Shown here: positions 34,838 through 46,608 of the stretch, one piece after another
Numbering within the stretch: position 1 is the first letter of the stretch
Layout: the number at the start of each line of letters is the position of its first letter
Assembly (NCBI GenBank): GCA_001566295.1
Contig: KQ964284.1
Location: 1 to 64,000 of the forward strand
Source of the DNA: Microdochium bolleyi
Lineage: Eukaryota > Ascomycota > Sordariomycetes > Xylariales > Microdochiaceae
Direction of reading: 5' to 3'
Length of the DNA: 64,000 bases
The notes under the pieces: model-generated
Databases searched by the model: none
What the model was told of the DNA's origin: nothing
What the model saw: only the letters and a program-made list of their open reading frames with translations
Made by a program: the position numbers and the translations under genes

Positions 34838-35994
34838 CTACACAAGCGCTGGTGACAGCTCTGAACTGTAGGGTGGACAGTGATTTGGCGAACCTCGTGG
34901 TTGAAAAGTCAGCTGGTGAAACATGCAAAATTTAGGAGACAGCCGATACTTGCAGAGGGTCAGTACCATTGGATTGTTGCGTTGGTGACAACATGCATCA
35001 ACGTCGGGCCTTTGCGGCCTCGTACGCGTGCTAGGTAGACTCGAAGCTTGGCTCCCGGTATGATGTACCCTTTTGATGACCGTGTCAGCTCGTGATGTTG
35101 GTCAAGGTATCAAACAGCGAGTGTAAAAGGATGCCGATGCACAGATTAGCCATGACTTACAACGGAGAAGAGCTAGAGACAGCGTGAGCCGAACATTGTC
35201 GAAGGTAGAGGAAAGAGTGGTCATTATGACAACTCTATTCAAACAATGTAGCCGGGAAAAAAGAATTCTGCGAAACTCGACTTTCGAACGCGCACACGTC
35301 GATGGATGCGCAAAACTGCAGACAAAAAGGGCAGTGACCAAAACGGACTAGAAACACAACGGTCCCTGAACCATTGATATCTTCCCTATGAAAATGTCTT
35401 TCCGGTGCTGCCATCAGTGAAGGACTTGTGAACAGCATACAAGACCCCCACGAAGTACCATAGCCCCGACATGGGCACACTGGAAAGGCAATGAGATGCC
35501 CATCGAGGGGGTCTGGCACGTTCTCCCTCATGCCCCCCACACTGTTCCCCACACACCACGTCTCTGCCACCCCGCAACGTAGTCAGTGCGTGCCTGACAA
35601 AGTCAGCCGAGTCAGCTGGCGGAAGTGCGGGGAAAGCGCTGCATCAGGGGAAGTGGTGTGGTTCACACCGTCGGCAATGTCTTTGCTGACTCGCGTTTCA
35701 GAGCCTCGGATTCTGCATCCCTCGCCACTTCTCCGTGATGGTCCCCGCACACGCCCGCGAGCTGGATATGCGGAGCTCGCATCTTCGTCCGATGCTAGAG
35801 GCAGGCGATCATCGTGTCCCTGCTGCGCACGTATATGCGAGCGGATCGCTCAAGTCGGCCAGCCTGCCCTGACCTCTCTACAGGTGGCAAGCAGGAACCG
35901 GTGCGCATCTGTCGTCTTCCATCTCTCTACACTAGATCCGCAGCACCCTTTGGTCCATTCAAACACTCTGCACCGAGCGCCTATCCTCGCCAAA
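34838..35994. other. Divergent esterase/BVMO2 region, 1.16 kb
   Basis: The BVMO2 end is a C/T-rich leader. No additional gene was seen. Confidence 0.4.
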
Positions 35995-38133
35995 ATGACC
36001 CTCCCGGAGTCCTTGCCCAACGACTATTCCTATACCTTCGACAACCGTGTGGGCGGAACACCAATCTCACCAGACGGTGAGACTCTGCCCTATGCGATCT
36101 CTGAGCACATATTATGGGCCCCTCGTAAGCTGCGCGTTGCGTCAATCGGGGCTGGCGCGTCCGGCATCATGTTGTGCTACAAGAAGGAAAAGGAATTCGG
36201 CGACGACATTGACCTTGTTGTCTACGATAGTATGTCTTGGGACCCTCGCTCTCGTACAGCATTGCCGTCCATAATCTAACTCGGTCGCCTCTCCCTAGGA
36301 TATCCCAAGCCAGGCGGTGTTTGGTATGCCAACAAGTACCCTGGCTGCCGCTGCGACGTGCCCTCGCCCGCATATCAGTTCTCCTTCGCACCCAAGCCCG
36401 ACTGGTCGCGCTACTACTCGCCCGCCTCGGAGATTCAGGCCTACTATGAGACCTTTGCCCGCGAGCGAGGTTACCTTGACAAATACATCAAGCTCAGCCA
36501 CCGCGTAGACAGCGCGCGCTGGGACGAGGCCAGCAGCCAGTGGGAGCTCTCGATCACCGACATCTCAGCTTCGGGCGAGGAGCGCTCTTTTGTCGACCGA
36601 GTCGATTTCCTCGTCGCCAATACGGGCATCCTCAACACGTGGAAATGGCCCGACATCCCCGCGCGAGAAAGTTTCCGTGGCGGTATCACCCACTCGGCCG
36701 ACTTTGACACCAATCTTGATCTTAAGGACAAAACCGTGCTCGTCATAGGTTCAGGCTCGTCGTCGTTACAGATTGTGCCTGCCATCCGGGGTACGGCCAA
36801 GAAAATCATCTCTTTCTACCGGACGCCGCAGTGGATCGGCTCTGGGCTACCCATGGAAGGGTACACGGACGAGCTGGGGCGCAACTTCAACTGTGAGTCA
36901 TCTCCTACTTCTTCATCTTCTTTCCTCTCGGGTGGGCCCTGGCTGACCACTGGCTTCAGACACCGACGAGCAGAAGCAAAAGTTCGCCAACGACGAGGCG
37001 GGCTACTTGGCGCACCGAAAGGCCATGGAGACCAAGATTAACTCGAGCTTCCGAGCAAACATTGCGGCGCACAAATTTCAGCAAATAGGGAGAGAAGTGA
37101 GTGCCATTGCCACCTCCAACAACTCTATCACAAATAGCTAACAATACACCACGCAGGTCGTGACCAAACACATGATCAAGACACTAGACAATCGGGAAGA
37201 CCTGATTAAACGCCTTGTACCTCAGTTCGCGCTGGGTTGCCGGCGGCTCGGCCCTGCCGAGGGCTTCCTCGAGGCCTTCCTCGAGGACGATGTGCAGCTG
37301 GCCGAGGGCGAGATTGCGACTTTTACCGAGACGGGCGTCAGAACCACCGATGGTGTTGACTACAATGCAGATGTCATCATCTGCGCGACGGGCTTCGAGG
37401 TCAGCTTCCGGCCGCATTTCCCCATCGTGGGCCGCGGGGGCGTGCCGCTCGCCGAAGCCTGGAAGGACGACCCGTCGGCCTACCTCGCCATGGCGGCGAG
37501 TGGTTTTCCCAACTTTATGAGTGAGTCCTGCTGCTGATTCTTCTTTCCCACTCAAGCACGTATGTTTTGAGGTGTGCACAAAGAAAGGCGGCTGACTAGT
37601 CTTTTTCTTTTCTCACTAGTTGGCTCTCTCGGGCCGAACTGCCCAGCGGGACATGGTTCCTTTGTAACGGTGCTCGAGGCTGCGCAAAATTATGTCTGCA
37701 AGATGATACGGAAGATACAAACGGAGAACATCCGTAGTGTCGACGTGAAAAAGGCCGCCCTGGACGAGTACAACGAGCACGTGCACATTTGGTTGAAAAG
37801 GACGTAGGTTGACAACCCCCTCATCTGTACCCGCTGAGGAAAAATTGCTGATCATGAATTATGACCTTCTGCAGAGTATGGGCGTCCGGCTGCCGCTCCT
37901 GGTATAACCAGGGCAAGCCCGGCGGCAAAGTGACAGCGCAGTACCCCGGCTCGCTGGTACATTGGCGACTCATGCTCGAGACCCCGAGGTTCGAGGACTA
38001 CGACATCGAGTACCGTAGCCGCAACCGGTTTGAGTTTATGGGCAACGGCTTCACCGAGAAGGAGGTTGCAGGCCATGACCTCGCGTGGTACCTCGAGCCT
38101 GAGCACATTGCGAAGCCACTGTTTGATCACTAG
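35995..38133 (+). CDS. Baeyer-Villiger-type flavin monooxygenase 2 (variant fingerprint)
   Basis: Six exons: 35995-36229, 36299-36892, 36960-37096, 37157-37520, 37620-37803 and 37875-38133. They encode 590 aa. FAD motif GAGASG is at 52-57. The BVMO fingerprint is FRGGITHSADF (204-214), with Phe where the consensus has Trp or Tyr. The NADPH motif GSGSSS is conserved, and ATGFEVSF and the C-terminal FMGNGFTEKE follow. The C-terminal third resembles BVMO1 (IRSVDVKKAALDEYNEHV against IKSVNVKQAMQDAFNEYT), so the two are distant paralogues with largely different intron positions. It should oxygenate a ketone. Confidence 0.9.
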
Positions 38134-38313
38134 AGTTGGAGTGGGAGGGATACACTTTAGATACATAGAATTGAACGTCATGAACTCGACGTACCTCCGT
38201 CTGTAAATGATACACTCAAGACAAACATACAATCTGGCAGCACTGGCCTGAGCGTCACTGTTATCCTCCGCAGTAGCCCTCCCTTCGTGCATGGTCCGCA
38301 CGGCACCCGTCTG

Positions 38314-40353
38314 CTACCGGGGCCGCAATTGCGGATATCGATCAAAGAACTCTGGGCTGAGCTTCCAGTTGGCCAGATTCGCAATTGCCCCCTCAATCAT
38401 CCCCGGGTCGCGCAGTAGGTCACTCTCCGATCCTGAAAGCTCGACCGTCATGTGTGTGCCAATATCTGTGGTGATCCTGTGTATGTCGGCGGCATCCGAA
38501 ATGTATACGTGGATAAGCTTTTCACGTATCTCGGGCCTGCAAGTGTTGGAGTTATTTAGATGTCAGCAGACGGACCAAAGAAAAAAAGCAGGGACAAAGT
38601 CAACGAAGAGGGCTTTTGGCATACCATGCAATCAGGTCCACGCCTACAGGATGTAACACTGTAAGCTGCATAGATGTCGGACGCAGCCAGACGGGCAAGC
38701 TCTGGTACGCTTCTTCGCTGCGCAGCACAAGCCACTGAAGAACACATTTTCGGTCAGTCATCTTGTTCTTCGAAGGTAATACAGTCACACAAAGTGGGAT
38801 AGCAGGGAAGGCTTACTCTGACCAACAGATAGAGAACCCAGTAAGTGGCGAGAAACTCGGACGTGCTGCGCGACTGGCGGATGGGTGCAAGCAGGGCCTT
38901 GAGGTCTGTCGAGAGCGTGTTGCCCGGCGTGTCAAAGAGGAAACTCATTATGCTGGGTGGGACGATGGCGCCCGGGTGCGCGCGGGCGCGTTCAACTATG
39001 TCGTGGATATTCTCGTCGCCGGATTGGGGTGGCATGAGCACGAGCGGCAATTGCTCGGACTGATCTTGGAAATGAAGGTGAAGCGGCGAGATTCCGAAAG
39101 GGGCGGGCGAATATTGCCTGACGAAGCTGCCGAGCAGCTCAAAAAGGTGGTCCATCGAAGGAGGAGAGAATCCAGATGGTGCTCCAGGGAGGAGTGATTC
39201 GACGTCCTCGAGCACGGCTCCGGACTGCAGAAGTGATCCCTCGTGAGGCGGAGAGGAGCGCACTGACCGGTTGCCGCGGCTGTGATTCGAGCGGCCTCGC
39301 CGGGCTTTCGGACGTGCCCTCGGTGCTGTGCTGCCGCTCTCAGGGCTGCCACTATGGTTTTCAATGTTGGGCCTGATATTCAGCCGCGTTACAATATCTT
39401 GTGGATCGGCGTGAGACCACGATAAGGGGTAGTAGTCATGGTTCAACGAGGCATTGTGGGACTCTGTCAGGGCTCCCTGGAGTGCATCAGGCAGCTGCTG
39501 GAGATTCGCTGCCAACCACGGGTCAATGCTCGTCACCACTGCGGCTGGGTGCCCATTGGAGCCAGGATAGGCACTCCAGTGCTCTTCAGTGTAAAAGCTG
39601 CGTCCCGTGGTCCGATGTGGGCTCGCGGGGCCCGTGGCAAAGAGGCTACTGGAAGCTTCTGCTGCCGTCGTCTGGGTGTTCTCCTGCGGAACCAGAACCT
39701 GGAAATCGAGGTGATCGGCAGCCTCGCTGGCCCGCGGCTCTGGTGACGGCGATGTCGATACGGGTGCCTGGCGCGGCCGTTCCGAGACACTACCAGCATC
39801 GTCACTGGGAATATCGGCGGCACCGCAGTGAATACTCTCGCTGGGGCCAGGAACCGGAGACATACCGTCTGCGGGCGCCGCTGGCTCCTGCAAAGATGCC
39901 TCGTTGAGAACTGAAGATTGCCTCAGGCGGCGCTGGCGCTCCAGCAAGGCTTCGAGATCGTCCCAAATCGCGTGCATCTGCTTCATCTGCGACAAGTCAG
40001 CTGGCCGATCATTGGCAATGTCACCAAGCCATCTATTAATCACGGTGCTTGCTCACCTCCTCGCGTAGCCGGAAGTTCTGCTCTGCGAGACGGCCCAGCT
40101 GGGACTGGGCGCCGGCGTCCTTGACGAGCCGCAGCTGTGCCTCGAGCTCCTCAATGTAGAGCTTCTGACGTTTGCGGTGTTGGCGCTGCGCGACACGGTC
40201 GGTGAGGCGCTTGCGTTGTCGCCGCTCCTCAGCCGAGTCCGGAATGGCCGCATCAGGCGCGCAGTCGTCGGTGGCGGCAGTACCACTGCCATCATGCCCT
40301 GGTTCGCGACGGCCTCGTAGCCGTCGTGTCTGTCGATGCACAGCGCTGGACAT
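38314..40353 (-). CDS. bZIP transcription factor with DU3425-type C-terminal domain
   Basis: Exons 40057-40353, 38817-39986, 38625-38734 and 38314-38536 give 599 aa with matching phases. The basic region (about 43-63, RQRKRLTDRVAQRQHRKRQK) runs into a short leucine zipper (LYIEELEAQLRLVKD). A ~300-residue Ser/Pro-rich linker follows. The C-terminal ~200 residues carry the DUF3425 pattern (YWVLYLLVRWLVLRSEEAY, LPVWLRPTSMQL, HPVGVDLIAWPEIREKLI, LSPEFFDRYPQL). Such bZIP-DUF3425 proteins are common regulators in ascomycete metabolic clusters. It lies tail-to-tail with BVMO2. Confidence 0.9.
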
Positions 40354-41387
40354 GTCGTCGTGGTTGGCGGTCGTGATGTCGATAAGACGGGCCAGAGACA
40401 CGAGGTTGGAGGATTGCCCGCAAGCAACGTTGAGTGTGAGGGAGGCCGAGCGGCGCCCCAGGATCCCAATTGCCAGGGTACCTAAGGAAGAACCATGGGG
40501 AAGCCCCTGTCCGGCCACCCTTCCCCGCACGTCCACTCCACGTTGTGCCAGGGTGGCGGGCCCGTGTGACATGGAGAACGAAGGTCTAACGATTGTAGAT
40601 TAGATACCTAGGTAAGCTAGCCTAGTTGTGCCAGCAGAATCCACAAGTAGCCCCATCGGCGCCGTCGGCCGGGAGCAGGTGGATAAAGAAGACCGTCGGG
40701 GCGTCATTCTGCTGCCTAGTCTGGGCTGCGGCCCTCTCGTAATTGACAATCGTGAGCAGCTCGGCGAGGAATCGCGACTTGGGTATTCTCCAGAGGCGAC
40801 TCAGACGGTGGGATGGGAGGTAGCTACCCATGGTGTGCAGAAGCTCGTGGCCAAAGAAGAAAACCAAAATCATCACAAGGGATAACCCTTCCCTACCGCC
40901 GCCGCGTCTTTGTAGGTGTATGCGAGAAGGACGTCAAACAACAGGGCCGTGCATCAGAGACCTCACTTGGCAAGGGTCATAGCTCGAGGCCACCGCCGGA
41001 TGTATGGGCTGGCATTTGTGCGGCTGCATTCTGCGGCTGAGAGCCACTGAGACAAGGCTTCTTGGCAAACATAGCGGTGGCTCTGCATGGAACTTGACCT
41101 CGTCACTGCCATTAAGCCCAGCCTCGACTGCATGTGGAGGACGCATATACACTGGGGATGTATCAAGGATCAACACCTTGTGGACACCTTCACTACCACC
41201 ACCAGTGGAGATCTAGGACAGTACGCAGATGAATAACGCAGAACCATGGAAATTGACAGCTGTCAGCATTCCGTGCTGTTCTCAGAGTAATATTTGGTGT
41301 GTTTACAATTGTCTTCACATGTCAAGAACCATGCTAGAAACACTACCGCACTCCCATCGCCCCATCGTCCCATAAACACCCACTGCC
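40354..41387. other. Intergenic region, 1.03 kb
   Basis: It lies upstream of the bZIP gene and downstream of the hydroxylase fusion. An 84-aa minus-strand frame (40622-40876) has no support beyond openness. Confidence 0.4.
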
Positions 41388-44079
41388 TCACGCCAGCCTC
41401 GACACCTTGTCGAAAGCCGCCACGCCCGTGCCCTCCTCCACAGTGGCATCGATCACGCCGTAGATCGGCAGCTCCGCCAGGCTCTCGGCGATGTGGTGCA
41501 GCGTGGGCAGCTTCGTCCAGTCGCCCTTGTCGAACGCGATGCGCGCGTCTGTGGACCGTAGCGCGGAGGTGATGTCCCGCGGACCCATGGCCATCCCGTT
41601 CTCGATAAGCACGGGGTACTCGCCGTCCGCCTGGCCCGGCTTGCCGACGGCGGGGACGTAGCGGTAGACGAGCAGTTTCTCGTTCGGGCCGGCGGGTGGG
41701 CCGCCCGGGGGACCGCCAGCGCCGGGAGGACCGGGCGGACCACCACTGGGGGGCCCATCAGCCGGTGCGCCATTAGGAGGCGCCGCAGAAGGATCAAATG
41801 GCGCGAGCTGGCTGACCTGCACGTCGACGAACTTGTGGCCCTGCCAGCTGCAGACCGTCCGGAGGCTACCAGACTTGTCGTCCCGCGTGACCTCGACGTC
41901 GGCGAAGACCTTGGGCATGCCGAGCTCCTCGCGGCCCGTGGTAATCGGGTCGGCCGCGGACTCGAACAAAACGGGCAGGAAGCTGCCGACTGTGGGCGGG
42001 CCAGGAGGGCCGTCGGGCTTCTCGTACTTCACGCCGTGGATGTACAGCCCGAACACGTTGTAACCACGGCCGCCGAGCCAAGCGAGGCTGTCAAGCTGGA
42101 TGGTCACGAAGCTCGCGGTCGCGACGGAGCCAGGTGCGGCGAAGCTGAAGTCGGTGGCGTTGGGTAACAGGTTCTTGAGGTACGTCGCGGATGTCCTGAA
42201 GCGGACCGTAGTGGTCGTGACCTTGGGCGGCGGCAGACTGCCCATCCTCGACAGGAACGGGTGCTGCCGCGGGCTAATCATGGGCCCAAACGACACGGGC
42301 TGCCGGAGGTACATCGGCCCGTGGGACGAGGCCTCGAGCTTGCGCAACGCGGCGGTCGTGTTGTGCCATTCGTCATGACCGTAGTTGTACGCGGTGAACT
42401 TGAACATGTCGAACTTCTTGCGCCCCTCCTCGTCAATGTCCTCGCCAATCATCCGGGATACCTCCTGAATTCGGTGCGCGCGGTCGTCGCGGAGCTTAGA
42501 GTAGAGGGCCAGGCGGTCTGGGAGCTGCTCGGGCGTCACGCCCATGGGAAGCAGGGTGGCGAGAGAGACGGCGTCCTCCATGGCGACACCGGCTGGGGCG
42601 GATCTTGTTAGCATACTCACTTGCAGGTTTGGTATGTTTGGGCTGACTGGAGTGGGGAGTGGAGCAACACGGCATACCTCCTTGGCCCTGGTCTTTGTTA
42701 CGGAAATGCGATTAGCTGAGGGGAAACGAATTATCAAGAGTCAAACGGGTAGATACTCACGAGGCAGGAATGGGTGAGCGGCGTCCCCTAGCAGCGCGGC
42801 CTTGCCCTTTGTCCAGTTCTTGATCCGCTCCATGTCAAGCAGTGTCCAGGCCTTAACCGAGTCGCCGTCGACGAGCTGTAGCAGAGCCTGCACGGCGGGC
42901 GGGAACTCTTTGTACGTCGCCAGCAGCGCGTCCTTGCTGCCGCCGCCGCTCCAGTCGTCGCCGCTCTTTTTGGCGTGGGCTGACTCCTCGCTCGGGTGGA
43001 TAGCGTTAAAATTCATGATGGTGTTATTGTTGCACGGGTACATGATGATACGCTTGTTGCTGCCGATCCACATGTTCATGATGCCGTCCTCGCGTGTGAA
43101 GGGTTCGGCCTCGGGCGCCTGCCGGATCTTGTCGTGCGGGACGAGGAAGCGGAAGGCGCTCTTGCCAGAGCCAAAGGGCTTGATGTCGCCCGCCACGGCT
43201 GTGCGGGTGACGGACTATAAGACACAGCAGAAAGGTCAATGGACGACGCCGTGTTAGGGTAATTATGTGTGTGTGGGCCTACGCTAACTCCATCGGCACC
43301 GATGATGAGGTCGCCCGTCTCGGTCGTGCCGTCCTCAAAAGTGACAGTGCCTGCCTCTGGATCGACCGAGGCCACACGGCAACCTGTCTTGAGCACGGCG
43401 GGCGTGTTGGGGCCGTCGGGCCCGGTGGCGAGGTTCTTGAGGGCCGAGTGCAGACCGACTCGGTGGGCGAGAACCCAGGGCTGTGTGTACGAGGCTGCCC
43501 GTCAGTCCTATGAGCCCGTCCAAGAACAGTGCTCCGGTGTGGATCAAGTACTCACGTGTTGCCAAAGACCGGCAGACCTCGTTGTGTCGAGCTCCATCTT
43601 CTTGTTGCCTTGCTCGTCCCACTCTATCACCTGAACTTGGTTACCAGGAATGAAGTCAGCCACAATGCGCTCCTACTGTGTCAGAGCGAGACGGTGAAAA
43701 GAGCGAACTCACCCCCCTGATGGGGTTCGCGCCAATGTCCTCGGGGACAAGACCGAAGCGCTTCAGCAGGCCATAAGCATTCGGGGGGATGTGGACGGCA
43801 GCGCTAGTCTCCTGAGCGAGCTGTGACCGCTCGAAGATCTGGCCGGGGCACTCTGTTAGCCTTGCGGTCCGAAGTAGCACGCAGCAGTTGGTCCTTCTTA
43901 CTGTGATGTCGTGGCCGTGACTGCGGAGGACGGTGGCGGCCATGAGACCGCCGATGCCTGGGAAGGTCTGGGTCAGCATTTCCTGGGCGCGAAAAAAGAA
44001 GGAGACGAGGGGAATGAGTGGCTGTGGGCTTACCGCCGCCGACGACAAGGACCTTGAGAGGCTTGTTGTTGGTCGCCAT
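41388..44079 (-). CDS. FAD aromatic hydroxylase fused to an acetoacetate-decarboxylase-like domain
   Basis: Eight exons: 44034-44079, 43902-43957, 43713-43838, 43556-43672, 43283-43480, 42761-43214, 42678-42692 and 41388-42592. They total 738 aa, all in phase; one exon is only 15 bp. Residues 1 to about 400 are a group A flavin monooxygenase (salicylate-hydroxylase-like): GGGIGG at 14-19, HPWVLAHRVGLH, GADGV about 176-180, GDAAHPFLPHQGQG about 324-337. From about 455 to the end it resembles acetoacetate decarboxylase: FVTIQLDSLAWLGGRGYNVF, REELGMPKVFADVEV (a Lys in the GxPK position), VYRYVPAVGK. A Pro/Gly-rich insert (41690-41790) interrupts this half. Hydroxylation coupled to decarboxylation or keto-acid handling is inferred. 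Confidence 0.85.
42678..42692 (-). other. 15-bp microexon of the hydroxylase fusion
   Basis: It is flanked by AAG and GTATGC splice signals. It supplies the HQGQGA residues of the conserved FLPHxGQGA block after GDAAHP. Without it the two large exons do not join in frame. Confidence 0.75.
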
Positions 44080-44740
44080 TGTGTATGTGTGTGTGTGTGT
44101 GTGTGCTTGAAAGAGAGGTCTACAAAGCAGCTCCGGCAGAGCGGTAGTTGGAGGGAAAAATACTTGAAGCTCAAGATGGAGGAGGACAAGAAAGACAACA
44201 GGGCAGGCGAGGGCCAAAGACGGGCCGGCGCGTGGGCGTCATCAACGTGAGGACGGCGATTGTAAGCCCCGCGTTCCCCGCGATCTAACACAGGCTGCCG
44301 GCACCGGCCAAGCATGGCCTGACCATGGGCGGCGCGTGTGGTGGTGGACAACGCTCCCAGCCTTGGAGGCATCGGGAGGAGGGGAGAGAAGACAGACGCA
44401 GAAAGGAGAGCTCTCGGGACATCGGCCCCGCGTGGGCGCGTTGGGGAAGGCGGGGCGTCGGAGGTGGGCGAGGTGGGCGAGGTGGGGGAGCTGCGCTGTA
44501 CAAGACCCCTGGTGGGCGCGACTTTGTCCCGGCCGCACTGCGCAGCAAGCGGTGGTCGGAGCAGCCAGGCGCCGTGCCGAGCGTGGCCGGCCGGGACAGC
44601 TGCGGAGGGGTCGTGCCTGCCTTGAGCTGCCGTGAGGTCCGATACAAACATCCATCCCGTCAGCGTCAGGGAGGGCTGGCCTCCTGGCTTCTTCCTCACC
44701 TCCCCCTCACCCCCCCCTCACCACAGATACGACCGCCGCC
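44080..44740. other. Divergent hydroxylase/CocE promoter region, 661 bp
   Basis: GC-rich, with a GT microsatellite at the hydroxylase end and C-rich leader at the other. Confidence 0.5.
44081..44105. repeat. GT dinucleotide microsatellite
   Basis: About 12 GT units, one interrupted by an A, begin 2 bases upstream of the hydroxylase start codon, in its 5' leader. Confidence 0.9.
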
Positions 44741-46608
44741 ATGCCCAACGAGATCCGAGACCTCAAGGTCGTCGACGAGACCTCCTTCCCCTATGTCTTT
44801 GAGAAGGACGTCTCCGTGCCCCTCAAGGCCGGCCGCGGCCTCATCCGCTGCAACGTCTACCGTCCCAAGACGGACAAGCCCGTCCCCGTTCTTGTCACAT
44901 ACGGGCCCTACGGCAAGGACATCTGGTACCAGGAGTATGTTTGTTCCTCCATGCCTCTTCTTCCACCACTGCCCTTCGTACATGATACTGATCTTCCTCA
45001 CTCATCTGCAGCTTCCACCCCAAATCCTTCTCCGAAGTAAACCCCAACCACAAGTCCGCCCACGCCGCCTGGGAGACCCCGGACCCGGGCTTCTGGACCA
45101 ATGCCGGCTACGCCGTCGTCCGCGCCGACGAGCGCGGTCTCGGCCAGTCCCCCGGCTTCCTCGACACCATGTCCCGCGGCACCTCCGAGGCCTTCTTCGA
45201 CGTCGTCGAGTGGGCCGCCGAGCAGCCCTGGTCCACCGGCAAGGTCGGCCTGCTGGGCATCAGCTACTACGCCGGCTCACAGTGGCGTGTCGCCGCCCGC
45301 CAGCCCAAGGGCCTCGCTGCCATCATCCCCTGGGAGGGCATGAGCGACTACTACCGCGACCGCTGCCGCCACGGCGGCATCCTCAGTGACGGCTTCATCC
45401 GCTTCTGGTGGAACCGCCAAGTCATTACCAACCAGTACGGCCGGCCCGGCCGCAGTACCGCCCAGATCAAGGGTGTTGACACCATCGAGGGCGACCTGCC
45501 CGAGGAGGAGCTCGTTGCCAACCGCCAGGACCAGACCATTGACAACGCCGCCAACCGCTTCCGCGACGACGCCTACTACGCCAGCAAGGAGTACGACATG
45601 GCCGACATCCAGGTTCCCATGCTCTCCGTGGGCAACTGGGGTGGAATCCTGCTGCACCTCAGGGGCAACGTCGAGGGCTACGTCCACGCCGGCAGTAAGT
45701 TCAAGTACCTGCGCATGATCACGGGCCGGCACGACCTGCCCTTCTACTACGAGGAAGAGGTCGAGATCCAGAAGAGCTTCCTCGACGCGTTCCTCAAGGG
45801 CGAGGACAGTGTCGGCTGGGCCACCGAGGGCAAGGTCGCGCCCGTCAGCCTCGTCCTGCGCAAGGGTAACGTCGGTTTCAACGACGCCGAGGCCGAGAAG
45901 GTGTATCCCCGCCGCGAGGAGGCCGCCTGGCCTATCCCGCGCACGCAGTACACCAACTTCTACCTCACCCCTGACCTAGGGCTCACCGCCCAGGACAAGC
46001 CCCAGACGTCAGACCCCAAGCGCAAGGTGTCCTACCGCGCGCTGGGTACGATGAAGGACCAGAAGTTTGTGCACTTTACGACGGCGCCGTTTGAGGCCGA
46101 AACCGAGATCACGGGTCACGTCGTCGCGCATCTCAACGTCTCCGTCACTCCGGACCCGGATGGTCCCACGCCCAGCGACATCGACCTTTTCGTCACCCTG
46201 CGCTACCTCGGTCCGGACGGCAAGGAGGTCTTCTACACTGGCACCGCGGGCGATCCTGTGCCACTCACCAAGGGCTGGCTGCGCGTGTCCCTACGCAAGG
46301 TCAGCACCGAGAGCCCCAAGCACCGAGCGTACCTCCCGCACCGGGACTACTCTAGCCGCGACGTGCAAAGCGTCGTACAGGGCGATGTCTATGGCGTCGA
46401 CGTCGAGGTGTGGCCCACGCAGGTCGTCGTCGAGAAGGGCGGACGCATCGTCTTCGAGGTCGCGTCCGGCGACACCCAGGGCAGCGGCATCTTCACTCAC
46501 GAGGACAAGAACGACCGCAGCCCTGAGGTGTTCCAGGGCGTCAACAATATCTGTTTCGGCGGCGGCCTGGAGAACTACGTCACCCTGCCGATCATCCCGG
46601 AGGCGTAA
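44741..46608 (+). CDS. CocE/NonD-family hydrolase (X-Pro dipeptidyl-peptidase S15 type)
   Basis: Exons 44741-44934 and 45012-46608 (77-bp intron) encode 596 aa. N-terminal alpha/beta hydrolase: LVTYGPYGKD, ADERGLGQSPG, nucleophile Ser149 in GLLGISYYAGSQW, Asp/His region with ITGRHDLPFYYEE. The C-terminal ~220 residues form the beta jelly-roll typical of this family (ITGHVVAHLNVSVTPD, DIDLFVTLRYLGPDGKEVFYTG). Bacterial CocE hydrolyses the benzoyl ester of cocaine; fungal members are esterases or acyl hydrolases of unknown substrate. No signal peptide is seen, so a cytosolic site is likely. It is divergent from the hydroxylase fusion. Confidence 0.9.

Noticed and set aside
40622..40876. 84-aa minus-strand frame starting MMILVFFFGHELL
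   Set aside because: It is isolated, without family resemblance, splice partners or promoter; probably chance.
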